Shown: positions 37,341-48,767 of the stretch, one piece after another | Layout of the letters: every line of letters starts with the position of its first letter | How positions within the stretch are numbered: position 1 is the first letter of the stretch | Assembly (NCBI GenBank): GCA_037892935.1 | Contig: JAYXKI010000002.1 | Coordinates: forward strand, 3,100,001-3,164,000 | Length of the DNA: 64,000 nt | Source of the DNA: Phlebopus portentosus | Taxonomy: Eukaryota; Basidiomycota; Agaricomycetes; Boletales; Boletinellaceae | Reading direction: 5' to 3' | Notes under the pieces: model-generated | The model's input: the letters and a program-made list of their open reading frames with translations, nothing else | What the model was told of the DNA's origin: nothing | The model's database searches: none | Translations under genes and position numbers: made by a program

Positions 37341-38250
37341 GTACGCATAAGCTTGCGACCTGTGCGACTCACTGTTTTAGTCTACTTTCATGTCGTATCC
37401 GAAGACGATACTGCCGCCGGAGGAAACGACACGTAAGTGACCTCCGTTTACATATATGAGACTTTATGTCATCAGTTGTCCATATCCTGACAGAGAGTCC
37501 CAGATCCTTGACCAAATCTCCGTCCTCAACTCCAACTTCAGAGAGACTGGAATAAGTTTCATGCTCGCCGAGATCACCCGTACCGTGAACGGCAACTAGT
37601 TTCAACAATGCCGGACCCAGCTCTTCGTTGCAGAAGCAGTCATTACGCCAAGGGGATATAGCGGCCTTGAACACTTACACTGTCGACTTAAACAGCGCGG
37701 CCGATCAAGGCCTCTTGGGATATGCGAAGTTCCCGAGTTCCTACAGCAGCAGCAACCCGGATGATGATGGAGTTGTAATGCGCTTTATGACCTTGCCTGG
37801 AGGAGGTCAGACCAATTACAATGGAGGACAGGTAAAAGCCTACCTAGTTAAACGAGTCAATTCTTTCTGACAACCGTTGTGTCTTTAGGTGCTTACTCAT
37901 GAAACTGGACATTGGGTCAGCCTATCCCACACCTTCCAGGGCGTAGGTGATCCTCTTCTCTTCCGGAAGAGGTATACCTAATCATTTGTTTCTAGGGCTG
38001 TAATTCGGCGACATGGTCGATGACACGCCTGCACAGGCTGAGCCTGCTTCGGGATGCCCGGAGGGACGCGACACTTGCTCCTCCCCTGGCGTTGATCCTC
38101 CGTACGGTTCATATTTGACCGACGAGCATGCTGTTTGACGACTTTCTGTAGACAAAGAGAGATTACGCTTATGATTCGTGCGTGGAGGAGTTCACTCCCG
38201 GCCAAAGCACGCTTCTGACAGACCAGATTGCTACATACCGAGGATTGTAA
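37257..38250 (+). pseudogene. M43 (pappalysin-type) secreted metalloprotease, decayed
   Basis: Fungal extracellular metalloprotease family. Readable parts: FNCGTTISEEEFEAAELDF near the start, QILDQISVLNSNFRETGISF, AALNTYTVDLNSA, GLLGYAKFPSSYSSSN, DDGVVMRFMTLPGGG, the zinc motif LTHETGHWVSLSHTFQG (about 37892-37940), DMVDDTPAQAEPASGCPEG, and DSCVEEFTPGQSTLLTDQI to the end TYRGL, stop TAA at 38248-38250. Lesions: TAG at 37597-37599 where Trp is expected, followed by a one-base insertion; a one-base loss near 38001-38010; and Ser in place of the conserved Gly in HExxHxxGxxH. No clear signal-peptide exon was found. Confidence 0.78.
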
Positions 38251-38487
38251 ACAACCGAAATAGTCCCGATTGCTGAAAGATGCTTCCAGTCAATAGTAAA
38301 TATGTATACCATTGCCTAAAACCTCACGGATACAAATGAAGTTGAATGAAATAAGATTTCACGGTTTCTGATGCAGACGTAGTCTAGTGAGACTGGACTT
38401 CGAAAATTTGCTCCCATACACCGAATTTATCCCCTGTGTCCACAACAAAAGCATCCGCAAGGGTACGAGTTCTTCGCGACCTTCTGC

Positions 38488-39395
38488 TTAAATATATTTC
38501 CCACCACCATCGACCTCGATTCGCTGGCCGGTAATGTACTGACATCTAGACGGAGATTAGCTCAGTAATATATTAGCGAAGCATACAAAAAGTGGCTCTT
38601 ACTTCATACAGAAGAGGTACGCTTCGGCGAGTTCATCGGGCTGTCCGATATGCTGAACCAATAGTTCATTGGCATGTTTCTCTAATTCCTCTTTTATCTC
38701 TGTAGGGAACCCATCCAAAAACTAGAAGTCGGTTAATACTTGTCCAGGAAACTCTTTCTATGGCACGTACCTCAGTCTTGACAAGACCTGGACTTACAAC
38801 ATTGACGCGAATTGGTGCAAGATCCACCGCCAACCCTCGGGTGAGAGAATCAACCGCGCCAACAACTCCTGAGATCAGAGACCAGCCTTTCATAGGCTTG
38901 ACGAGAATTTGTCCGATTGTGAGCGTTATCGAACCTCCCGGGCGAATCTTTGCGGCTTGAGCGGCAGTGAAGCCACCCCAAAAGCGCACATCAAAGATGT
39001 CTACAAATATGGGATGCCGTGAGTATCTCAAGCCCCAAAATAATAAGATACTGACCTTTATTTGCGTCAAGGTCCGTGTTTGGGAGGAAAGTCCGTACAG
39101 GATCGCCACTTGTCAACACAAGGTGGTCGATCTCCCCAACACGTTCCAGCAGTTCCTTCACATTCTTTGAGTCTTTCACATCCACCACTTCTCCCGATGC
39201 AGTTCCCTCTACGATTGACCCTGCCGCTGTTGTGTCGTTCTTCAACCGCACGAGAGCTGCCTCGACTTTAGCTTTAGACGAAGAGGCAATGATGACCTTG
39301 GAAGCGCGAGAGAGCAGGGATGCTTTGGCAACACCATAACCTATCCCAGAAGATCCACCGATGATGAGCACTGTCTTGCCTGAAAGTGTAGCCAT
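38488..39395 (-). CDS. Short-chain dehydrogenase/reductase, atypical active site
   Basis: Four exons: 39056-39395, 38771-39000, 38603-38721 and 38488-38545, 747 bases in frame, 248 aa. NAD(P)-binding Rossmann protein: MATLSGKTVLIIGGSSGIGY with the TGxxxGIG-type glycines (GGSSGIG), SKVIIASSSKAKVEA, DHLVLTSGD, then GWSLISGVVGAVDSLTRGLA, VDLAPIRVNVVSPGLVKTE, QPDELAEAYLFCMK and the end QYITGQRIEVDGGGKYI. The usual catalytic Tyr-x-x-x-Lys is absent where expected (GVVGAVDSLTRG), a feature of a fungal SDR subgroup, so the reaction is uncertain. A decayed copy lies at 51181-52096; both sit downstream of an M43 remnant. Confidence 0.85.
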
Positions 39396-39818
39396 TGTAT
39401 ACGAAGAAAACGTCTGAGAGTTGCATCTCATTCGACTTCAGCCTTGAGTATTTATGAAGTGTCACGGGCTGATCAAGCATTTCTATAGACTTAGTCAGTG
39501 CGACAGCATCCGGAATCCGAACCATTCTAGTAATACTGATAGTGGATTTTCTTCACATACGTACGTGTGTGAGGTGACGAGAGAAGGGATCAAAATTGTC
39601 GCGGTGACAAACACGGATAGTGACTCTGAGCTGAGACCATCAGCTTCCGACGTTCAATGATCTCACTTGTTCAACTTCTTGAACTACCCAGACATCGTAG
39701 ATTCAAGTTGTGGTGTGTGTACCCTGAGCGTGCCAGACTCAGTCTTTCGCGTTACCAGTGCCTGATCTTCATTACGTTCGAGCCTTCAGCACGTGCCGTA
39801 TACGATCCAGTCGGTTAG

Positions 39819-39874
39819 TAATTAGAGAGGAGTAATTAGAGAGGAGTAATTAGAGAGGAGTAATTAGAGAGGAG
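39819..39874. repeat. 14-bp tandem repeat, four copies
   Basis: TAATTAGAGAGGAG repeated four times without mismatch (39819, 39833, 39847, 39861). Perfect copies suggest recent expansion. Confidence 0.95.
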
Positions 39875-40234
39875 TGGGTTGCCGAGCAGGTAGACTAGAC
39901 AATGACCAATGGTGCTTATAGATCTTTCTAATGCTCACGAGAGCCCATTTACATAGCTGCTTCGTAACTGATCCGTCGTCATTTTCACTACTGAATCAAA
40001 TCTCATCATCATCATCATCCTTCTTGATACTCTGGACATCGATGGCATTCCGTGCTATTATTATGTATATACTGAATTATCTCGAACACGGCCGAAATTT
40101 CTCCTGCGAATTGTTGAAAATTCGTGAAAAGTTTGAAAGTGTATGGTCTCTTCGAGCTTCGCTAAGTCTAATCCTATTTCATGATTACATTGTCTGACAT
40201 TTGTAGGTCTGAGGGAAACTGGTTTACTGGGTAG

Positions 40235-40790
40235 AGTGCGCAGTAAGGTTCGCGGGGAAATTCAAATATGCCGGTAGAAACTAGTTGTCAACAGGGTGCC
40301 TGAATGTGTGGAAACTGTGGAAACTCCGTGTAAAATGAACGATATAAGTCACCTAAAGATGGTAATTTGTATATTTGTAAGCAACTTTCCACTTTGTAAG
40401 CACACTGTTGCTACCATACATACATGGAGTTGAAAAAGGTAGATAGCCATCTACCCGTGTACAATCAGTACACTAGTGCAATGATCAAGCTGCTTGTTCA
40501 AAAAAAAATTGATAGATTGCATGTTATCGTCACATTCTCTCCTCAGACTGAAGTCCTCATGCCCAAATCTATGTCAAGTGCCTTCATTTCAACTTGACTG
40601 ACTGCTTTCTTGCCTTTACTTTCTTTTTCCCCTTCATGTCATCTGGATTTATTCTTTGTCTAGACAAGTCCGTATACTGAGTCAGTTCACAGTTTCCACA
40701 GTTTCCACATGCCCATTTCGGACATCTGAGTTGGCAACGTTCACAACCCCGTGGGAAACCACGATTTGTCAACTGAAATTGATAACTCAG
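40235..40790. repeat. Inverted repeat, possible MITE-like element
   Basis: A perfect 19-bp inverted match, TGTGGAAACTGTGGAAACT at 40307-40325 and its complement at 40691-40709. Weaker similarity continues outward: GGTTCGC..GGGAAATTC..TTGTCAAC near 40250-40292 against the complement of 40740-40790. The minus strand reads CPKWACGNCGNCEL here and the plus arm reads CGNCGNS, so the arms may be inverted copies of a Cys-rich coding piece rather than transposon ends. No target-site duplication was identified. Confidence 0.4.
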
Positions 40791-41283
40791 AGTTTTCCGG
40801 CGAACCCTAGCCCGGTAGACATACTGGACATTACTATAACTGTGGGAACACAGTGCTGTTTTTGTTTCAAACGAAACACGGTCAGTCACAATGACAGTCA
40901 CGGCACGTCACTTCTTTTTCTTGCTTTGTCTCGTCCTCAATATTGATGATCCTAGGTCTTATAAGAATAGGATCACGAAACAATGAACACCGGAAAACCT
41001 TCACTTCCGGCACGAAACTCACAGACCGCTGATACTCAACACGTTGGGCATCTCGACGTTATTAACGTTATTCCTCTGCAAGTCAACACTCTTGAGCGAT
41101 TCGATTATCCTTTCAGTCCCCCGAGAACCGGTCTTCCGTTGCCCAAACTTTTTGCAGATAGGACTCTTGGATAGTTCGGTGGTGGCGGCAGTACCACCGT
41201 TCGAGTTCTCCGAATGGCGACACGAATAGAGCAACAGCAAATCATACTAAAGCATGTCAATGGCATGTTTCTATAGCATGTGC

Positions 41284-41978
41284 TCAGCCATGCAAATCAA
41301 TATGTACCATAGGCGAAGTACATTCAAAGATCTCGATACAAATATCCAACGCGACGCCATCGTGGCACCCCGTATTATACTGGTCGGTCGTGAAGAGGAA
41401 GATATTCAGGGACTTATTCGAGGCGCTCTCATCAATACAGTTGCTGTCAAAGCACAGTGTAAGGTGCGTATCGTTGATAAAATGGGCCTTCACTGCCGAA
41501 CCGGTGTTGGACGTCTTGTAGTCTGCATGGAATTCGTTGTCGGCGCTGTCATATCCGACGATATGATTTTTGTGTGCCTGGTTAGTTAGCAATATAACTG
41601 TCCTTCATCGTTCCAGAAAGGAATTCCAGCGCATGCCTTTGTCGCCACTGGCCGAGACGGCATTCACGCTGTTACGGGGTCATAGAAGGGGAAGCACAGA
41701 GATATGAGCGGTGAGGAAGATGAGTGAGACCAGGAAGACTTGAACTCACCTTGGCTTAACGGACACTGTCACGGTAGAGTCGCTGGAGTCCAAGAATGCC
41801 TTGAAATTTTCATTATAAATTGCGTACCACTGGGTAACGAAGACAGACGATTAGCGTGCGAACGAAAACTGGGAAGGAATAACATACCCAGTCTTCAGCA
41901 CGGACGGTCGCAAGCAGACTCGCAGCCATTGCGGCGAGGGTGAGTAAGTTGGAGCGTATCTTGATATCCTGGAACATT
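41284..41978 (-). pseudogene. Small secreted protein, copy C (frame-broken)
   Basis: Starts MFQDIKIRSNLLTLAAMAAS with signal peptide ending TVRA, then exon 2 WYAIYNENFKAFLDSSDST. Exon 3 is similar to copy A (HIVGYDSADNEFHADYKTS, AHFINDTHLTLCFDSNCID) but is out of frame after RWN: one base is missing in the place of NFLSG and four extra bases lie before NQAHKNH, with a stop between. The C-terminal exon of copy A is not recognisable; the frame runs on to a stop at 41284. Confidence 0.65.
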
Positions 41979-42939
41979 GAAGAATTCGCCAGAGGACAAT
42001 TTACTGTCAAGAATGAGGAGAGGACATCTATGTAGAAAGCAAGTTTTTATAATGTTTCATGACAATGATTGCAAGAACTTGCGCGCGTTCTGCAAAGTAT
42101 TTCGACAAGCAGAAACGACCGCACGATCTTCCCGTTGATTTTTTGTTAGGTACCGATTCATATATACATAACATACGAACCAAGCCAGGATACGTCGATG
42201 TAAAACCGTACTTCGGCCAGCCTGCTGCTAGAGCCAGAAAGCTCCAACCCATCGTATTCTGAACTACGAATGTTACAGTCGTGAATAGCCAGTGGAAGCC
42301 TGTAGACGCCAACTCATGAAGAATCTCTTCCAAGCAGAACGTCCATCGCATAAAAGAGCTGAGACACGACCTGAACTGCAACGTTAGCTCGCTCCGTTTG
42401 TCCGAGCTCTGCAAAAAATCGGTGACATATTCATGGCAGAAAGCAAAGAAGATGATTTGTCGGAGAATAAAGCCGCAAAAGTACGTTGGCAGCCGAAAGA
42501 GATGCAAAGCAGCAGCGGTCTCATCCGAGGTGGCGATTGGCTCCAGCCCAGTAGACTCATTGTTTGTTGCACTCTCAAAAAATACATAGAGGGCAAAACG
42601 TGAAGCAAGAGGGTTGGACCGATGTTTACGGCACGGCACTTCAATTTTCTGTGCATGGAGTAGAATAACTGAGTAAAAGCAACACTATGAATGGCGAATC
42701 GGATTTGCACGGGACGGGGTCGGAGCTCGTCGGGGAAGGACCAATAAACGCGCGCTGGTGACAAAATGACATAATCACGATTTGCCACGCGAAACGGTCA
42801 AACTTTTTGGAACCAGGAGCAATTGGCTGCCAGTGAGTCTTCTCCGCATTTGACTCCTTTCCTTCTGCATCCTCGTCCTTCATCTTTTTCAAAATTTGTC
42901 GTCAGGCTCAGCGCTGGCCTTAGCTGTCCTATCTTCTTG
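41979..42939. other. Spacer between secreted copy C and NAA25
   Basis: Contains a 203-codon minus-strand frame (42028-42639) with no motif I recognise. Not called as a gene. Confidence 0.4.
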
Positions 42940-45900
42940 ATGAACCACATTGTGCTTGAACGTCAGATTCGTCCTATTTATGGTTTAGTGACGCGTTTTT
43001 CCGCATCTCTTTGCTCAAGCTCATGTATGGAACGAAATAATTTCTAGACGCCGTTGACTCGGGATCGAACAAGCTGGCAGTGCAGCAATGCAACAAGGTT
43101 CTCAAGAAGTATCCTAATCTGGACGTGGTAAAGGTCAGAACAAGTTGTCAGAAACGTTGAGTGTGCCAGCTAATGCAGATTCAGGCCTTGAAAGCACTGG
43201 CTATCGTGCGTATGAACAAGATTGAGGAATGTCTCCCAATCTGTGATGAGGTCTGGCCAGCAAGCCAACAGACCTCGACACGCTGAACGTCATGATGCTT
43301 GTGCTGCGCGCACTGGGAAGACGTGAGTGAGCTCATCGTTTCTACCGCGTTTCTTCTGAGCTTACTGAGAACCGATGATTATGTGTTCTTCTTTCGCTTC
43401 TAGATTCGGACCTTGTGACAATGTATGATGAGGCTTATAAGGCGCAGCCTGGGAACGAGGAGCTCGGCGCGCAAGATTTTTTCGCAAATGTGCGCACGGG
43501 TAACTGGAAAGCGGCACAACAAATCGCGCAACGGCTGTTCAAGTCGTTTGGTGGCATTGGCGGTGACCGGTACCTTTATTGGTCAGTGCTCAGCGCGATG
43601 CTTCAAGCAAATGACGTGTCGACGCCTCCTACGATGCGTCCTGTTCTGCAGAGACTCGCACATCGTCTGCTAGAGGGTGCAAAAGTCCCACCTCATGCGT
43701 CGGCAGACCGTTTACATGTTCATTTGACTGTTCTTAAGACGCTTGGTATGCATGATGATGCGGCAGCGCTTGTGGATACAGAGGAGGGTAAGGCAGTCGC
43801 TAAGACAAGCCTCATTGTCGACGAAGTGCGACGCGAACTCGTTCAGGCGAGGCGAGACTTTCCGGCCGAAGGCAAACGCGCCACTCAGAAGATTGAGGAA
43901 GGGTAGGGACCAAACAACGATTTCACTACTTAGATCTTATGAGTTCCTCTAGTGACCGCAACTGGTTGGAGTTCCTGGCTGTAGTCGAAGCGCAATTCGT
44001 CGACCCGAATGAGGCAAAAATAAGCGATGCGCGGCAGTTTTTCCGTAAAACTGCTAATGCAGATGACCGGCGAGATCGTGGTGCATGGCTTGCGTTATTA
44101 GAACTGGAACGACGCGCACGAGAGCAAAACCTTGGCTCTGATTTTGGTATGCAGACCACCTTGAGTTCCAGGCCCTTGGTTTTGATGGAGAAATATTGCA
44201 GAAGCGGAGAACGGCTTGATGGGTTTATTGAAACTCTATTTTGAACTCTTTGCGGACAAGCTATGCTGTTTCGAGGACCTGAAGCCATACGTCGGTGTGG
44301 AAGGCGACGAGTTTGCCAAGCTGACCTCGTTCTTCGATGGATTAGAACACTCCTATGCAAGTATCATACTTAATTTTCTTCACCGTCTATTGATTGTCTT
44401 GTAATAGTTATCAACGTCGGACTTGCAACGGTCTATCAACATCTACAAGCTCAAACGGTACCTCCTTGCGCCAGAGCAATTGACCGCTGAGCAAGAGACT
44501 GCACACGCATTGGCTTATTTGAGAGCTTATACGGCAGCGCTTCCTCTCGGTAAGGAGCTTCCGAGCACCGAGCTTCAGCCGGCCGACGATCTTGTCCTAT
44601 TGGCTGCGCAGGCGTTCGTAAACTCGTGGAAGATATCAGGTGCGCGAAAGTCGGTCTTTGAAGCGAAGAAACGGAAACTGATATCCATATACACTGCTTC
44701 AATAGGCAAGATTAACTGGTTGTATACGGCTGTGTCTGTACTTGAGTATGCTGCGCAACACAGCAAGAACAGCTACCTTATTCGACTACACCTCGTTCGA
44801 CTTCACCAACTCCTATGTACGTCTTCCATTTCCTCCTGAAAATTTCCTAGGATCACAACTGATGAGGAACCTCCTATCGTTGGCTGCGGTCCTTGCGATC
44901 TGGATGATCCTTCTTCATTTCGGCGCTTTAGCTGCTCCGGCCCTTGCTCTACAACACTACCGTGCAATGCGCATTAAGCAGGTGCAGTCAGATACGTTAT
45001 CCCATTTCCTTCTTGCGCGTGCCTCGACGTATTCGCTTGCTGCTTCTGGGGACTTGACGCTCACGACGGAGTGTGTTGAGGCTAGTAATATCTACGCTTC
45101 GAATTCCCAAGACGTGTGTCATCAATCCACTTGTCCCTGTCCGGAGTTACGTATGCTAATAATTGGTCTTTCAGACCTCCGAGTTCATCGTACGGGCTTT
45201 CGCTCAGGAGAAGTATTCTCAGGCTGGTCATTTTAATCGCCCCTCTTCTTGAAAACTTACATTTGTCACAGATACCAGATCTCATCGAGTTTGAAGAGCG
45301 CTTGGACAATTCGCTGCAGCGAGATCTTGTGAAGATCGAACATGTCCGTATGCGGCTTGCACACGAGGGACTTTCACAGGATCTCGTGGATATGGAGCTT
45401 ATCGAATTGAAGTTCATCTTTGACCGAAGTGAGTAATACTGCAGACTATATGACTGCCTCGAGCTGATTGAATCGTTGCATGTAGCGCACCACGATAATC
45501 GCGACTTCGGTGTCTTGCCGAACTATCAACCGCGCGACCAACCGACGTTCAGTGACCAGACACTCTTGATCAACTCGCCTGGTGTACGTCTTAATTCCAC
45601 ATCATCTAGTTTCATTGTTGACATTGGTTTCTGCATAACATGCTCTGACATCAATCTGTTCAGCTAGGCTGGCTCAGGACGTTCCTCCGGATCTACATCC
45701 GCGTGTTCCTGCTCGCAAGCGACATCGATGACGTTGTCGAGGAAAAGCTTCTCATCGGAGACAGGCCGAAGGTTGCGGATACTGCAGAGAGCAAGGTGCC
45801 CCTGAAGGATCGTCTTCCAGAACGGAAGGAAGAGGAACTCGGCGAGGTTTGCTCTTATCCGTTCCTTGGTTGAACTTATGCTGATAGTGGCGGATTGGTT

Positions 45901-46855
45901 TAGCTATCTTCGGACGAGCGTGCGCTTTTCGACTACGTATCGGGACTATGCGACTGGCTCAGCCCATACCATGACCACGCTCGCCCTCCTCCGGAAACGG
46001 TTCTGGCAGAAGCGACGAAAGCTCAGGAACTACAGCGCAATGGGAAGGCTGCAGTTGCGTCAAACTCTGCTTCAAAAGGAGCGCACGCATCGCCGAATGG
46101 GTCACCATCACCTCCCACTAACGGGCAGAAGAAGGTTAGCGAGGAGCCTTTGCCTGTGAAGGAAGCACCTGAGATCGTTGTCGGACACTTTGATGGTACG
46201 TGTAAAACAGTATTTTTCTTGCTAACATAATGAAGGCTTATGCGATGCTTGTAGCTTTGGCGGCTCGGTTCAAAGAGGTCACGGTCACGACCGTGAAGCA
46301 CCTTCCTTGGGAAGCATTACACGTTGCAACGCTAGCGCAAGAGGTGTTGTTTCCCCCGATTCCTCCCTGTATCCGCAAAACTAATATTTTGGTATCTTTG
46401 AAAGGCCGCATTATTACTCGCTCTCCTGTCTCAGCGGTTCAAAACTCCTGCTGTTGTAAAGCAAAACAAACTCGGCGCAGTAAGTGGATTTTACCGCAGA
46501 TCGTCTATGTTACTGATCGAAACACTGCAGCTGACGGCGAGCTTACGCAGCCTGCGTCAAAATTCCGTTTCAGTCTTGAAGGACATGGCAGCTGAGCTCG
46601 ACAAGATGGGTGCACATGAAGGTACAGTCGAAGCGCGTCGTGCCTTTGTCGATGCTTGCAATCCCATTCAGCAGCTTCCAGAGGTACGCTCGGAGGTTTA
46701 TTCACTTTAAGATTTTAGTTCATATTTGGGCCAAATTGCAGTTCGACAATGATACACTTCTCGATGTAGCGAAGCGTGTCTGCGATTCTCGAAAGCGTGT
46801 CCTTGAAGGAGTAGCGAAGGGCATCACAAAGATAACGACAAACCATCTTCAGTAA
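42940..46855 (+). CDS. NAA25: NatB N-terminal acetyltransferase auxiliary subunit (NAA25/Mdm20)
   Basis: Ribosome-binding, TPR-rich partner of the NatB catalytic subunit, which acetylates proteins starting Met-Asp/Glu/Asn. Start MNHIVLERQIRPIY, then AVDSGSNKLAVQQCNKVLKK, YPNLDVVK, LKALAIVRMNKIEECLPICD, LNVMMLVLRALGR, TMYDEAYKAQPGNEELGAQD, FANVRTGNWKAAQQIAQ, ALALQHYRAMRIKQVQSD, LGWLRTFLRIYIRVFLLASD, then a Ser/Pro linker and a helical end to KGITKITTNHLQ, stop TAA at 46853-46855. About a dozen short introns; one near 44357 has a GC donor. Apart from one place the exons join in frame. At 43251-43256 one base appears to be missing (expected Glu-Val-Leu-Ala-Ser). An essential-type gene with a single break suggests a sequence error rather than a pseudogene. 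Confidence 0.85.
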
Positions 46856-47216
46856 TCCGTTCAAAAGCCATCTCTGGAATCCGTGATCTATGTTTTCGAA
46901 TGACTTCACTTCCATCTTTATTATCATGCAGTTCTCCTGCACGAAATTCGGCCTGTCTTCATCCTGCAACTAATAGACTTATCCAGGCAAATGTCGTTAC
47001 GCTTGGATCCCCTATCAAAAATGCTTACTTCCTCCCAACTCCATTAACATCTCTGGCATCAATTCACATACACTTCTCTCTTCAATTTGCTACTTCTGCT
47101 GTCCTGTCCTGTCGCTGTTTCTTTCTCTCATTAATCATTGTACTAGATAATGCAATGACAATTCTTTGGAATGTAATTGGTGTTAATCAGGATGGAATAG
47201 TGTTCTAAAAGTCCAG
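46856..47216. other. Convergent 3' spacer
   Basis: Between the ends of NAA25 (+) and the RPA32-like gene (-). No gene seen. Confidence 0.6.
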
Positions 47217-48767
47217 CTATGATATGTCAAAATGGTTGCCATCGATAGTCGAGATTATGTGGCCGCCGTCACAGAGGTCGTCGAAGATAGCGCTAAGTGA
47301 AGAATCCCCATGTCAGTCAAGCCGGACATGCTGAAACTCTTGTAAAAGACAAATCTCACCTGATCTCGGAATGCTTCATACCCTTCTTGCGTCCTTTAAG
47401 GAATCCGACTAGCTCGCCCATATGCAAACCTGCCCATTCCTCTCCTTCCATCCATGTCTCTTCCCGGCGCTGCTGGATGTGAAGGACAAGTGCGCGATGG
47501 GCATTACTCAGTCCGGAGAGAGGGTCCGTGTTCAATTGTGCTACATGGTTGGAGTTCGCCTTCGACTGCGAATCATTATCTGACTCAGCGTTATTGCGAG
47601 TCGACGAGGTTTTTGCTGTCAAAGTGAGGGATTCCAATATCGTAGAGACATCCCTGTAGAAAATTAGGTCTATATGATGTCCAAGTGAAAGCAAATAGAA
47701 GCTACTACTTACTGGACTTCCTGACTGAGACCGCTGGATTTTGGCTCATCTTGAGGGAGAGCAAGCTGAGCCTCGGCTTCGACCTTGACAATGGTGACGT
47801 CCGTTTGCAGCTGGACAGTTTCATCTGGTTCAGGCTCATCGTCACCAGAACTGGAGCTGTCTCCGTTGTTCACTCCGTTAGGTTCGTCGTCGGAACTATC
47901 CTCAGGAGGCTCCTCCTCATCTGCAAAATCGGGCTCCTCTTCCGTCGATTCGTCGAAGACGTTAGTTGACGGTTCCTCGAGGTGCTGCTGCTGAACCTCA
48001 TCCTCGTCCTTCTCCGCGACCATACCATTCGGCTCGATACTGGCTTCAAGTGAAGAATCCTCAATTTGTTCCGTCCGTTTCGCTTCAAGTACTTCGCAGT
48101 CCTAAATGACTTGTTTATTAATCTGCACAAGGTAAACATAGCTTTGCCTACCTGTACAGCTTTCACACATTCAAAAAGATGGAAGAAGATCTGATAGGAG
48201 TCTTCAACGGGAAGGATAATCTTGGCTACGACAGAATTCCAATGACCCCTGTTCCCATTTAACCATCCAACTACACACACATATTTGTTGTATCTGAATT
48301 ATAAGGTTTAAGTTCATTCCATTGGAGCTCAAAGTTCACCCCGTACTTTATTTTTTTTTCGGAAAGGATGGCCGTGAAGGCGTCCCAGAAATTGTTCTCC
48401 CTCTTGAACATATGGACGTTGAGCTGTCGTGCAGTACCGTCGTCGATTTTCAGCAACCGATATGATTCCCTCAAATCCAGATCGACGATAGTTCCAATGC
48501 AACGCACTAAATGGAGTTCTCGTCCGTCGAGTTTCCATGGCGCTTCACTGTGCATCCGCGAAGCTCGGAGGATTTGCTTCACCGTGAGGGGCGTTATGCT
48601 GTTATCCTATCGAAGAATCTATGAGAATGAGATGAGCCAACTCTGTCCAAAGCTCACCGTATTCTTCTTGCTAGACACTGAGAGGGGGGAAATGTTCAAT
48701 CAAAGAGTTTTGCATCTGGCATAGGTGGCACTTACTACTAGAAAGGATGGTAATTGGCCGCTCGCAT
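47217..48767 (-). CDS. Divergent RPA32-like protein with acidic linker
   Basis: OB fold plus C-terminal winged helix in RPA32 order. OB part: ITPLTVKQILRASRMHSEAP, WKLDGRELHLVRCIGTIVDL, YRLLKIDDGTARQLNVHMFK, then VGWLNGNRGHWNSVVAKI and DSYQIFFHLFECVKAVQ, matching VTIKQVL..DG..V and LYFHLMETMF in RFA2. A long acidic linker follows (TEEEPDFADEEEPPEDSSDD, GDSSSSGDDEPEPDE). Near the end come LSNAHRALVLHIQQRREETW, GLHMGELVGFLKGRK and FDDLCDGGHIISTIDGNHFD, which parallels DELMDNGHVYSTVDESHF of RFA2; stop TAG at 47217-47219. The N-terminal exons are tentative: MRAANYHPF at 48767, then perhaps a 13-base exon. Roughly 400 residues, longer than RFA2. It may be an RPA2 paralog or, less likely, an STN1-type telomere protein. 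Confidence 0.7.

Larger units (their letters stand above)
39396..41283. other. Gene-free stretch with repeats
   Basis: Holds a 14-bp tandem repeat (39819-39874) and a large inverted repeat (about 40235-40790). No supportable gene. Confidence 0.5.

Noticed and set aside
42028..42639. 203-codon minus-strand open frame
   Set aside because: Long enough to notice, but no domain, no signal peptide and no clear flanking exons. It might deserve a profile search.
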